NCBI GenBank assembly: GCA_964534315.1
Contig: CAZHOV010000011.1
Location: forward strand, 1 to 62,318
From: CAZHOV01 sp964534315
Lineage (GTDB): Bacteria; Bacteroidota; Bacteroidia; Chitinophagales; Saprospiraceae
Length of the DNA: 62,318 nucleotides
Direction: 5' to 3'
Below are positions 32,771-41,076 of the stretch, one piece after another. The notes beneath the pieces were generated by a model. It saw only the letters and a program-made list of their open reading frames with translations, was not told the DNA's origin and did no database searches. A program made the translations under genes and the position numbers. Position 1 is the stretch's first letter. The number at the start of each line of letters is the position of its first letter.

Positions 32771-34141
32771 TTAGACTTTCAAGAATTTAAGTACGGCATT
32801 CAAGCCCCTTTTTTTCTTCGGTTTCAGACTTTTACCGGTTCTTTGATTGTAGAGCCCGATAACCTTGTTTTCATATTGTGCGTAGAATTCGGGATCGAAG
32901 TTGGCGAGTGAAAGGTTTTGCAGCACTTCTTCAACAGGCGTCTTTTCCCTGATCCATTTTTCACATACCTCATGACGATAGCGCACCCCCATGAGGTTGA
33001 ATCCTCGTATATGGGCGGTATTTTTATCGTAATTGATGCGTATTCCCTTCCTTCCGTCTGAGTGTTCCCAGTAGAGCGTTTCCATATCATCGGGGATTTT
33101 GGCTGGAACATCGCCGTACACCTGGTATTCGATATCTAAAAATTTGGCGGAGTTAAACCAGATACCGGGGTCATAAGGGGTTGGCTTGCCACAGGCATTG
33201 TAAGCAACCGTTTCGCCCATCATTCTTCCGGTATACCAAATCGCTTCTACTGGACGTCTGCCTGGCTTTGGGTCCTGTATTTCGGCACAGTCTCCGATCG
33301 CATAGACGTCAGGCATATTCGTTTCCAGGTAGTCGTTGACTTTTATGCCTTTGCCCAATTCCAGACCACTATCCTTTAAAAATCGGATGTTGGGGCGGAC
33401 TCCCGCAGTTAGGCCCACAAAGCCGCAGTCAATTCGCTCCCCTTTATTTGTGATCACGCCACCCACTCTTCCGTTACCATCATCAATAATTTCTTTTAGT
33501 TCAGTACCTAGTTGGAGATCAAGGCCGTGTTCTTTGATGTGGCGATTGATCATTTGAGACTCTTCAGGTGGCAGTACCATGTTCCAGTAGCTGGGTTCGC
33601 GCACAAGAAAGGTGACAGGGATGTGGCGGGAGTGAAACATTTCTGCCATTTCCACACCGATCAGGCCACCGCCAACAATAACTGCCCTGTTTAAATTAGG
33701 GCTGTAGTCTTCCATCGTCTGAAGATCCTGATAACTCACCATGCCACCCACCCCTTGAAGATCCTGCCCGGGCCATCCGAATTTGTTATAAGTAGAGCCG
33801 ATGGCCAGGATGAGCTTATCATATGGGAGCATTGCAGGAGGATTATCGTGGACGCTATTGAAGGCCTTAGACGGGTCGAAGTGGAGGGTTTTATTTTGGA
33901 AGTCAATTTTTTGAACATAGCCTCTGACCAGATTGATCCTGTTTTTTTCCCAGAACCAGTTTTCATAGGGTTTGATATCTTCATAGCGCATATGGCCCAT
34001 ATAGATATACATAAGGGCGGTGCGGGAGAAGAAAAAATCTGTTTCAGCGGAGATCATGGTGATTTGGTGATCACTATTTTTTCGGATAAACCTGGCTGCG
34101 GTCGTGCCGCTAATGCCGTTTCCGATGATGGCTATATGCAT
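32771..34141 (-). CDS. FAD-dependent NAD(P)H oxidoreductase
   Basis: The 456-residue protein has an N-terminal FAD fold (IAIIGNGISGTTAARFI), a second dinucleotide motif VIVGGGLIGVEMAEMF (about 158-173) for NAD(P)H and the C-terminal FAD motif MPDVYAIGDCAEI (about 290). This is the pyridine nucleotide-disulphide reductase/rubredoxin-reductase or NirB-like class without redox cysteines, so it probably feeds electrons to a separate iron-sulfur protein. The last ~60 residues are basic. The 4Fe-4S membrane protein gene follows after 42 bp and is the obvious partner. Confidence 0.88.
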   Translation of the reverse strand: MHIAIIGNGISGTTAARFIRKNSDHQITMISAETDFFFSRTALMYIYMGHMRYEDIKPYENWFWEKNRINLVRGYVQKIDFQNKTLHFDPSKAFNSVHDNPPAMLPYDKLILAIGSTYNKFGWPGQDLQGVGGMVSYQDLQTMEDYSPNLNRAVIVGGGLIGVEMAEMFHSRHIPVTFLVREPSYWNMVLPPEESQMINRHIKEHGLDLQLGTELKEIIDDGNGRVGGVITNKGERIDCGFVGLTAGVRPNIRFLKDSGLELGKGIKVNDYLETNMPDVYAIGDCAEIQDPKPGRRPVEAIWYTGRMMGETVAYNACGKPTPYDPGIWFNSAKFLDIEYQVYGDVPAKIPDDMETLYWEHSDGRKGIRINYDKNTAHIRGFNLMGVRYRHEVCEKWIREKTPVEEVLQNLSLANFDPEFYAQYENKVIGLYNQRTGKSLKPKKKRGLNAVLKFLKV

Positions 34142-34501
34142 GAGGTATGAATTGTTATACTTGAAAGTTGGAAAAATAACAAATTATTTTGCTTTTGTAA
34201 TAACGGTATTGAAAATGGATTTAATGAATTATGGAGTACCCCAAGCTGTCCTGTCGGAGACAATTGAATTAGAAAGCTTTGTAGGCATGAGCGCGCCCTT
34301 TAAGCAAATGAAAAATAAGTGTTTGCGTTTTTTTAGATTTAAATCGTCGTAAAGGCGTCAAATTTTAAAAAAAAAATAATAAGCAAGAAGATTTAAAATG
34401 AAATCGTTACTTTTGTCCCCTGTATAACAATTTAATATTGTTATTTTATTATTCATCAAAATAATTTATTTTTTAACACCCTCGAAATTCATAGTTCGAT
34501 T
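34142..34501. other. 360-bp intergenic region with a promoter element
   Basis: No gene is supported here. The only clear signal is TACTTTTG at 34408-34415, a perfect TAnnTTTG -7 element 86 bp before the next plus-strand start. No good -33 element is visible. Confidence 0.5.
34408..34415 (+). promoter_or_regulatory. TAnnTTTG -7 element for the Omp28-like gene
   Basis: TACTTTTG fits the Bacteroidota -7 consensus and would give an AT-rich leader of about 80 nt for the gene starting at 34502. The -33 box is poor. Confidence 0.45.
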
Positions 34502-36484
34502 ATGAAGAAAATTTTACTTTCATTTATTTGTCTTGCTTTTTTAAGCTCTACTGTATTATTCGGCCAAGCTCAGCGAAGAGTCTTGGTAGAATCATTTACA
34601 CAGGCTTCCTGTGGCCCTTGCGCTGTTCAGAATCCTGGTTTCAACCAGTTGGTTTTTGATAATTATGACAAGGTTACGATGCTGAAGTACCAGACTTCCT
34701 GGCCAGGTTTTGACCCGATGAACGAGCACAATCCTGACGAAGTTCAGGCTCGAGTTAGTTACTACGGCGTTACCGGTGTGCCAAATGTTCATATCGACGG
34801 TTTAATTGATGCCGGTACATCCGGGAGTGTAACCGTTGGGCAGATTGATGCTGCCTATGCTGTACCTACTTCCATTGAAATGGATCTTACGCACACGGTG
34901 TCTTCTGATCTTAGCATGATTAACATTGAATGTGTGATCAAAAATGTCGGTGCTTTTGAATTTACTTCAAACACCTCTTATGCTCGCGTAGCGATCATTG
35001 AAAAAGAGATCATCTTCCCTGAGCCTCCAGGTTCTACCTCTGAGGTTGATTTTTACCATGTGATGAAGAAAATGGTTCCTGATGTGACAGGTACACAGGT
35101 GACTAGCATTCCGGCCGGTGATTCTATTACCTTAACCTTTGATGTACCGCTTCCTGATTATTTTTATAACTACAACGAGGTAGGGGTAGTGGCATTCCTT
35201 CAGGATGATTCCAATCAGGGCGTTTACCAATCGGAAATCAGCGAGCCCCAGCCATTGACAGGCGATTACGGAGACGTTGGCTTAGCTGCTAATACGCAAG
35301 GACCAAGCGGTTTTTGCGAGTATGAATTGACTCCTGAAGTAACCCTTACGAATGAAGGAGATAATGATATCACAGGGTTTGAAGTTGAATATTTGTTAAA
35401 CGGAGCAACAGGAGCTACTGAAACTTTCTCTGGAACCCTTGCCCCTGGAGAATCTACAACGGTTACGTTCCCTACCGTTTCCCTAGATCCGGGATTAGTA
35501 GATATCGAATATAATGTGGTATCTGTGAACGGACTACCTGATTATAATTCACTAAATGATGCCCTTTTACCCGCAGAAACGTTTGCTACGTTAAACGATA
35601 TGCCCGTATTTGTAGAAGAGCTTGTAGAAGGTTTTGAAGATACAGAACCCCAAGAGACGCCTGAAAATACCATTATTGTTGGTAATACAAACCCGCTTTT
35701 CTGCCAGGTAGTTAATGAAACATTCTTCCAGAATGGCGGTTTGAACTGGAACGATCTGGGTGCATATGGAGAGTCTGAAAGCTCTATCATGTTCGGCTTC
35801 TGGTGGTGGAATAACGCTGGGGCTACTGCTTCAATCACTTTCGAAAAAGTAGATTTATCTGAAGAAACAGGTGTTGAGTTATCATTTGATTATTGGTTCT
35901 CTCCTTATCAGTTTTCTACAGGAACATCTAATGACGGCTTGATTATCGAAGTATCTCCGGATTGTGGAGCAACATGGATAGAAGTATTTAACGAATCTGG
36001 TCAGGATCTTCAAACAACAGCCCAGGCTACAGGAGGTAATAGTCCTCAAGAACCTAACGCAAGTGGTTGGGTTTCCGATACCCTTGACCTTAGCTCATTC
36101 GACAATGCAGCAGAATTAGTTGTACGCTTTACAGGTGTGACTGATTGGGGTGATAACCTTTATATTGATAACATCAATGTTTCCGGAGAAGAATTAGTCA
36201 TCAACACGGAAAATACCAACGATATCAGCAATCAGGTAGCGGTTTATCCAAATCCTGCCCGCGAAAATGTCAACATCGAACTTCAGCTGGAAACTTCTTC
36301 ATTAGTTACCGTTGAAATCCTTGACGTTACAGGGAAGCAAGTAGCAACGATCGCTCAAGACGAGTCGCTAACTGCAGGGACTTACCGATACGAATGGAAT
36401 ACTAATACAGCACCAGGCGTTTACTTTGCCAAGATAAGAACCGCTAATGGTGAAGCGGTTAAGAAAATTACTGTTGTAAAATAA
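34502..36484 (+). CDS. T9SS cargo with thioredoxin-like (Omp28-type) domain
   Basis: The 660-residue secreted protein has a signal peptide (1-21, ending LFGQ), a thioredoxin-like N-terminal domain with CGPC (about residues 37-40, in QASCGPCAVQNP) and the cis-proline loop GVTGVPNVHIDG, as in Omp28-related proteins. CARDB/Ig-like beta domains follow (about 260-370), then a jelly-roll-like domain (about 380-560) and a type A T9SS sorting tail (VAVYPNPARENVNI to KKITVVK). A surface disulphide oxidoreductase or adhesin is plausible. The CxxC pair is intact. A TAnnTTTG promoter element lies 86 bp upstream. Confidence 0.87.
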   Translation: MKKILLSFICLAFLSSTVLFGQAQRRVLVESFTQASCGPCAVQNPGFNQLVFDNYDKVTMLKYQTSWPGFDPMNEHNPDEVQARVSYYGVTGVPNVHIDGLIDAGTSGSVTVGQIDAAYAVPTSIEMDLTHTVSSDLSMINIECVIKNVGAFEFTSNTSYARVAIIEKEIIFPEPPGSTSEVDFYHVMKKMVPDVTGTQVTSIPAGDSITLTFDVPLPDYFYNYNEVGVVAFLQDDSNQGVYQSEISEPQPLTGDYGDVGLAANTQGPSGFCEYELTPEVTLTNEGDNDITGFEVEYLLNGATGATETFSGTLAPGESTTVTFPTVSLDPGLVDIEYNVVSVNGLPDYNSLNDALLPAETFATLNDMPVFVEELVEGFEDTEPQETPENTIIVGNTNPLFCQVVNETFFQNGGLNWNDLGAYGESESSIMFGFWWWNNAGATASITFEKVDLSEETGVELSFDYWFSPYQFSTGTSNDGLIIEVSPDCGATWIEVFNESGQDLQTTAQATGGNSPQEPNASGWVSDTLDLSSFDNAAELVVRFTGVTDWGDNLYIDNINVSGEELVINTENTNDISNQVAVYPNPARENVNIELQLETSSLVTVEILDVTGKQVATIAQDESLTAGTYRYEWNTNTAPGVYFAKIRTANGEAVKKITVVK

Positions 36485-36504
36485 TTATTCTTTTTTATAT
36501 CTTT

Positions 36505-36539
36505 ATAGAGCAGAGTGGAGTTACTCCACTCTGCTCTAT
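36505..36539. terminator. Near-perfect 35-bp palindrome, terminator
   Basis: ATAGAGCAGAGTGGAGT (36505-36521) is the exact reverse complement of 36523-36539, with one central base. It lies between two co-directional T9SS cargo genes and starts 20 bp after the stop of the first. Confidence 0.75.
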
Positions 36540-36564
36540 TCATATACTATCAAATCCTATTATT

Positions 36565-37278
36565 ATGAAAGAATGTATACCCTTTTTGTTCTTTACATTC
36601 CTGGGAATCAGTCTGATCGCTCAGGATATCACCTTCTCGGCTAATCCGGTCAACATCAATGAGAATAGCGATGATGCCATCGTCAACGCTACGGCTTTTA
36701 TTATCAATAATACCAGCGAAACGTTAAATATTAAATGGCAACTCAATAAATTGGATTTTCCTGCAGAATGGATCGTTCAGGTATGTGATGAAACACAGTG
36801 CTGGGCCGAAATCGTAACCTCCAATATTGATCCGGATGGTACAGGCGCCAACGAACCGGTAGTTATGGAGCCGGGCGAAGAGTCTATCATGAAACTTCAA
36901 ATAACGCATCTCGACGCAGCTGGTTGCGGCGAATTCACCATGGATATCTCCACGGTTGAAGACCCCGACAATATCCTGGCCACAGGCGCCTATTTTGTCG
37001 GTATTGATGAAAACTGCGTGGTTAACACCTTTAATATCGATACGAAAAATATTGCAGTTTTTCCAAACCCAACCACCGGTCAGTTCTTCCTGGAAGATGA
37101 AGATCAACACGTTCAAACGATCGAAGTATACGGCATCCTTGGAAACCAGGTAGCTACCTTCGACGCTATGAGCCAGTCTTCTTTCGATCTCCAGAATCAA
37201 GTACCCGGCATCTATTTGGTAAGGCTAATGAGTAAAGAAAATCAAGCGCTGAAGACCATCCGCCTGATTAAGAAATAA
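36565..37278 (+). CDS. Small T9SS cargo protein with Ig-like domain
   Basis: This 237-residue protein has a signal peptide (1-19, ending SLIAQ), one beta-sandwich domain (about 20-155, with INNTSETLNIKWQLNK and two cysteine pairs) and a T9SS type A sorting tail (IAVFPNPTTGQFFLE to KTIRLIKK). The middle domain resembles the DUF4625/Ig-like modules seen in other Bacteroidota exports, without a recognisable active site. It follows the Omp28-like gene by 80 bp with a strong hairpin between, so it is probably transcribed separately. Confidence 0.8.
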   Translation: MKECIPFLFFTFLGISLIAQDITFSANPVNINENSDDAIVNATAFIINNTSETLNIKWQLNKLDFPAEWIVQVCDETQCWAEIVTSNIDPDGTGANEPVVMEPGEESIMKLQITHLDAAGCGEFTMDISTVEDPDNILATGAYFVGIDENCVVNTFNIDTKNIAVFPNPTTGQFFLEDEDQHVQTIEVYGILGNQVATFDAMSQSSFDLQNQVPGIYLVRLMSKENQALKTIRLIKK

Positions 37279-37297
37279 AGTACAAGTGAAACAGCTC

Positions 37298-37316
37298 AAA
37301 ACACCTTTGGTGTTTT
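37298..37316. repeat. Short palindrome AAAACACC-TTT-GGTGTTTT
   Basis: An exact 8-bp stem with a 3-nt loop just upstream of the long hairpin at 37335-37394. A similar word, CACCTCTGGTGTT, precedes the long hairpin at 61765-61828, so the pairing of the two structures may be a repeat type. Confidence 0.5.
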
Positions 37317-37334
37317 AGCCCCTTAATATTTTCC

Positions 37335-37394
37335 CTAATAGAGCTGTATTTTCTAAAAAAAACTTTCATTTTTTAGAAAATACAGCTCTATTAG
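37335..37394. terminator. Perfect 26-bp hairpin between convergent genes
   Basis: The arm 37335-37360 (CTAATAGAGCTGTATTTTC...) is the exact reverse complement of 37369-37394, with an 8-nt loop and A/T runs at the top. It lies between the 3' ends of the T9SS cargo gene and the pterin synthase gene. Confidence 0.75.
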
Positions 37395-37475
37395 AATAAA
37401 AACATTCCTCATTGCACATTCCTCATTGCACATTGCACATTGCACATTGCTAATTGCACATTGCACATTGCACCT
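37395..37475. repeat. CATTGCACA word repeat
   Basis: About eight 9-bp words of the form CATTGCACA, with variants CATTCCTCA and CTAATTGCACA, stand in tandem right after the long hairpin and before the pterin synthase gene end. The same words occur at 17500-17545 and 17690-17758. Confidence 0.85.
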
Positions 37476-37486
37476 TCCTCCCTTTT

Positions 37487-37894
37487 TTACGCTGGAAACT
37501 CTACGTAATTCCTCGGCGTTTCATACAACCTCACTTGTAGGTCGTATTTTTCATCCAGCTTTGCTTTTAGCAATTTCCAGATAACGATACAGATATTTTC
37601 TGCGGTAGGATTCAGTTCTTTGAATTCTTCTGTGTCGAGATTTAGGTTTTTGTGATCAAATCGCTCTTCTACCTCTTCCTTTATCAGATCTTTCAGTACT
37701 TTTAAGTCAATAAGATAGCCCGTTTCAGGGTCTACCTCTCCGCTGACTTTTACCTCCAGATCATAATTATGACCGTGATAATTGGTGTTGTTACAAAGCC
37801 CGAAGACCTCTTTATTTTTTTGATCATCCCACTTTGGGTTGTGTAACCGGTGAGCTGCATTAAAATGCGCCTTTCTAAAAACAGATACCTTCAT
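37487..37894 (-). CDS. queD: 6-pyruvoyl-tetrahydropterin synthase / QueD family
   Basis: From the ATG at 37894 the protein has 135 residues, starting MKVSVFRKAHFNAAHRLHNP. The zinc histidines are present in HFNAAH and in YHGHNY, the catalytic cysteine in GLCNNTNYHGH and the substrate-binding glutamate in YETPRNYVEF. The family converts dihydroneopterin triphosphate to 6-carboxy-tetrahydropterin (queuosine) or to pyruvoyl-tetrahydropterin. The QueD role is more likely in a bacterium without adjacent biopterin genes, but cannot be proved here. A longer reading from 37945 adds a non-conserved lysine-rich stretch. Confidence 0.9.
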   Translation of the reverse strand: MKVSVFRKAHFNAAHRLHNPKWDDQKNKEVFGLCNNTNYHGHNYDLEVKVSGEVDPETGYLIDLKVLKDLIKEEVEERFDHKNLNLDTEEFKELNPTAENICIVIWKLLKAKLDEKYDLQVRLYETPRNYVEFPA

Positions 37895-38046
37895 TATTTT
37901 ATTTATATTATAAGTGAATTTCGCTTTTTTGTAATCATCAAACAAGCAGTAGAGTGGAATGTTGAAAGAAATAAATGGAGAAAAATAGCTTGCTTCGTTT
38001 CATCTATGAAAAAATATAGCTAATTTAGCTTTCAAATATAAAAGGA

Positions 38047-38523
38047 GTGCAATCAATACATCAATATAAAGTACCTTCAATAGATAATGGAGAGATTAAA
38101 TTTGAAGATTTCAAAGGGAAAAAAATATTGGTGGTAAATGTAGCATCAGAATGCGGATATACTCCTCAATATCAACAATTGCAGGAGTTATATAAAGAAT
38201 TTCAAGATAAATTAATAGTTGTTGGTTTTCCCTCCAACGATTTCGGAGGGCAAGAACCAGGTTCCAATGACCAGATAAAAACGTTCTGTACTTCAAAATA
38301 TGGGGTGACATTCCCCCTCGCAACCAAAACGTCCGTTAGTGGTAAAGATCAAAATGCCATATACAAATGGTTGACGAGCAAAGAGTTAAACGGCGTATCA
38401 GATAGTACAGTAAATTGGAACTTTCAAAAATACTTAATCGACGAAAACGGCCAACTTATCCGCACGCTGCCTTCCTCTATTAGCCCCTTCGATGACGAAA
38501 TCCTCGATTGGGTTAATCAATAG
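38047..38523 (+). CDS. Glutathione peroxidase family (cysteine type)
   Basis: A 158-residue member of normal size. The catalytic tetrad is visible: C36 in NVASECGYT, glutamine in GFPSNDFGGQEPG and W-N in TVNWNFQKYLID. Because a cysteine replaces selenocysteine, it probably acts as a thioredoxin-dependent peroxidase that reduces lipid and organic hydroperoxides. The start is GTG at 38047, preceded by AAAGGA. No better ATG exists before the conserved first strand. It lacks a signal peptide and is cytoplasmic. The gene precedes holB by 64 bp. Confidence 0.92.
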   Translation: MQSIHQYKVPSIDNGEIKFEDFKGKKILVVNVASECGYTPQYQQLQELYKEFQDKLIVVGFPSNDFGGQEPGSNDQIKTFCTSKYGVTFPLATKTSVSGKDQNAIYKWLTSKELNGVSDSTVNWNFQKYLIDENGQLIRTLPSSISPFDDEILDWVNQ

Positions 38524-38587
38524 AGTCATTCGCTACAATATCAACTTGTTTTGCATTCCTTAATTACTAAGGAAAGTAAATACTGTT

Positions 38588-39712
38588 ATGTTATTCAGTG
38601 ATATTATCGGACAAATACAAATAAAAGAGCAGCTCACTTCCATGGTCAGTAATGGAAAGATTCCTCATGCTTTGCTCTTTCTTGGGCCTCCGGGGTGTGG
38701 AAAGCTAACCCTTGCTCTTGCGCTCAGTCAGTATGTACTCTGTCAAAACCGGACTGCAGAAGATGCCTGCGGACAATGTCCGAACTGCCTGAAAGCCCAA
38801 AAGTATATCCATCCCGATATTCACTTTTCGTTCCCAACGATTGGCTCAAAAGCTACCAGTAACGATTTTTTGGACAAGTGGCGCGAAGCCCTGAAGACTC
38901 CTTACTTCGAGCTAAACGACTGGTTGCAACTGATCGGTGCTGAAAATAAACAAGGCAATATTACCAAAGATGAATGCCTGCAGATTATCAAGAAAATCAG
39001 CCTGAAAGTGTTCGAAGGGTCACATAAAATTCTCATCATGTGGAAGCCAGAGCTGCTTGGAAAAGAAGGCAACCGATTGTTGAAACTAATCGAAGAACCG
39101 CCATCCAATACCATCTTTATTCTGGTAGCTGAAAATCAGGAAGCCCTGCTCAATACGATTCTTTCGAGGTGCCAATTGATAAAGATCAATGCCCTTTCAG
39201 AACAGGAAATAAAAGAAGCATTGATCAAAAACTGGCAAGTAGCACCCGGTCGCGCTGAAGCAGTGTCGACGATCTCTGAAGGTAACCTGGGGCAAGCGAT
39301 CAAACTTGCCGATTCGAATGAAAATGATCTGTCTAAAATGTTCCTAAACTGGATGCGTTTATGCTATATGGGTAACGGCGTCCAGTTGGTGAAATGGGTA
39401 GAAAATATTGCTAAAATAGGCCGCGAAAATCAAAAGCAGTTTATTCATTATGCCCTCCATTTTATGGGCGAATTATTACGCGTAAAGTTGATTGGAACCC
39501 GGGCCGTCAAATTGGGTGAGCAGGAACGAGAAACCGCCCAAAAAATGAGCGGTGTTGTCGGGCTCAATCAAATCGAACATATAACCGAACTACTAAATGA
39601 TTGCTACTATCACATAGAACGAAACGCTAATTCAAAAATCCTTTTTCTGGATTTGTCGATCTCTGTTCACCACCATCTAAAAAAGAAGAAGATGGAAAAG
39701 GCGCAATCTTGA
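38588..39712 (+). CDS. holB: DNA polymerase III subunit delta'
   Basis: A 374-residue clamp-loader ATPase-fold protein. It shows LLFLGPPGCGKLTLALALS with a P-loop (about 30-45), a zinc-binding cluster CGQCPNCLKAQKYIHPD (about 62-78), a sensor region NTIFILVAEN and NTILSRCQLI, and a C-terminal helical domain. Delta' is the stator of the sliding-clamp loader. Usually it lacks ATPase activity even when a P-loop-like sequence remains. Next on the same strand is ricT/PSP1, an order common in many bacteria. Confidence 0.93.
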   Translation: MLFSDIIGQIQIKEQLTSMVSNGKIPHALLFLGPPGCGKLTLALALSQYVLCQNRTAEDACGQCPNCLKAQKYIHPDIHFSFPTIGSKATSNDFLDKWREALKTPYFELNDWLQLIGAENKQGNITKDECLQIIKKISLKVFEGSHKILIMWKPELLGKEGNRLLKLIEEPPSNTIFILVAENQEALLNTILSRCQLIKINALSEQEIKEALIKNWQVAPGRAEAVSTISEGNLGQAIKLADSNENDLSKMFLNWMRLCYMGNGVQLVKWVENIAKIGRENQKQFIHYALHFMGELLRVKLIGTRAVKLGEQERETAQKMSGVVGLNQIEHITELLNDCYYHIERNANSKILFLDLSISVHHHLKKKKMEKAQS

Positions 39713-39801
39713 TTGTTGATGCCAAATCCAATAAAAACCAATAAAACCAATGAGAACAATGACTAAAAACCGAATTAAATTGAATAGAAAATCGTAGAAA
39801 T

Positions 39802-41037
39802 ATGGCATGTGCAGGATGTACTACCAGTAATGGAGAAAAGCCTAATGGATGTAAAAGCAACGGAGGTTGCGGTACCGGCGGGTGCAACCGGATGAATACA
39901 TATGATTGGCTTAATAATAAAGAAATACATGACGTGGATGAATTCGATATGGTGGAGGTGAGCTTCAAGAACGGAGCCCGGAAAGCCTTTTTCCACAACC
40001 CGTCCCATACCCGCACCGTTACCGGCGATATCGTTGTGGTGGAGTCGAGTTCCGGATATGATATCGGCCGGATTACCCTGTCGGGTGAATTGGTAAGGTT
40101 ACAAATGAAAAAGAAAAAAGCCCGGGAAGACGGTATCTATGCCAATGTGATCCGGAGAGCCAATAACCGTGACCTGGAGCGTCTAAAAGAGGCACGTGAC
40201 CTGGAACGGCCCACGATGACCAGAGCAAAGGCGATTGCCAGGACGCTCGGCCTGGAAATGAAGATTGGAGATGTGGAATATCAGGGAGATAAACGCAAGG
40301 CCACCTTTTTCTACACCGCCGATGGAAGAGTGGATTTTAGAGAATTGATCCGGCATTACGCTAAAGAGTTCCGGGTAAAGATCGAGATGCGCCAGATCGG
40401 AGCTCGCCAAGAGTCAGCCCGTATCGGAGGAATAGGGTCCTGCGGAAGAGAACTCTGTTGTTCTACCTGGCTTTCCGATTTTAAATCCGTGACGACCTCG
40501 GCAGCCAGGTATCAAAATCTGGCCATTAATCAATCTAAATTGTCCGGTCAATGTGGGCGACTAAAGTGCTGCCTAAATTACGAACTGGACACTTATATGG
40601 ATGCCCTCGAGCATTTTCCAAAAAGAGCTGATAAACTCCAAACACTTGCCGGAGAAGCAACCCTTATTAAAACGGATATCTTCAAAAGAATTATGTATTA
40701 TGTGATCAACGAGAAGGAAGGGCGCTCAAAAGTACATGCCCTGGATGTGAAGCAAGTGGAGGAGATCATCGAACTGAATGCCAAAGGCGAAAAACCGGCA
40801 ACCCTCGTATCTCTGCATATTGGGATCAATGTTGAACCAGAGATGGACTTTGAAAGCGTTAACGAAGTGATTGATGAATTACCGAGGGAAAAACGAAAGA
40901 AGAAAAAACGCAGAAAGCCAAGAAATAAAAAACGGAAAAATAAAAATCGGAATCAAAATCAGAATCAAAATCAACATAGAAATAATAGTAATAAGAATAA
41001 CTCAAACTCCAACAAAAACAATAAAGACAAAAATTAG
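39802..41037 (+). CDS. ricT: PSP1/RicT-family protein
   Basis: The 411-residue protein has a cysteine-rich N terminus (C3, C6, C17, C23, C28), a PSP1 C-terminal-like domain (about 50-285) with the iron-sulfur-type motifs GGIGSCGRELCCSTWL and SGQCGRLKCCLNYE, and a basic, low-complexity tail of K, N, Q and R (about 355-411). In Bacillus, RicT (YaaT) forms a [4Fe-4S]-carrying complex that assists RNase Y. In Bacteroidota the function is uncharacterised. It follows holB by 89 bp. The asparagine/lysine-rich tail might bind RNA. Confidence 0.92.
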   Translation: MACAGCTTSNGEKPNGCKSNGGCGTGGCNRMNTYDWLNNKEIHDVDEFDMVEVSFKNGARKAFFHNPSHTRTVTGDIVVVESSSGYDIGRITLSGELVRLQMKKKKAREDGIYANVIRRANNRDLERLKEARDLERPTMTRAKAIARTLGLEMKIGDVEYQGDKRKATFFYTADGRVDFRELIRHYAKEFRVKIEMRQIGARQESARIGGIGSCGRELCCSTWLSDFKSVTTSAARYQNLAINQSKLSGQCGRLKCCLNYELDTYMDALEHFPKRADKLQTLAGEATLIKTDIFKRIMYYVINEKEGRSKVHALDVKQVEEIIELNAKGEKPATLVSLHIGINVEPEMDFESVNEVIDELPREKRKKKKRRKPRNKKRKNKNRNQNQNQNQHRNNSNKNNSNSNKNNKDKN

Positions 41038-41076
41038 TTGATCTACTAAATACAATCATAAAAACTATCCCTGCTC

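Noticed and set aside
34104..34352. 82-codon open frame before the Omp28-like gene
   Set aside because: It begins antisense to the FAD oxidoreductase gene and extends into AT-rich intergenic DNA without conserved features.
37395..37475. CRISPR-like array
   Set aside because: The units are 9-bp words in direct contact without unique spacers, and no cas genes are nearby.
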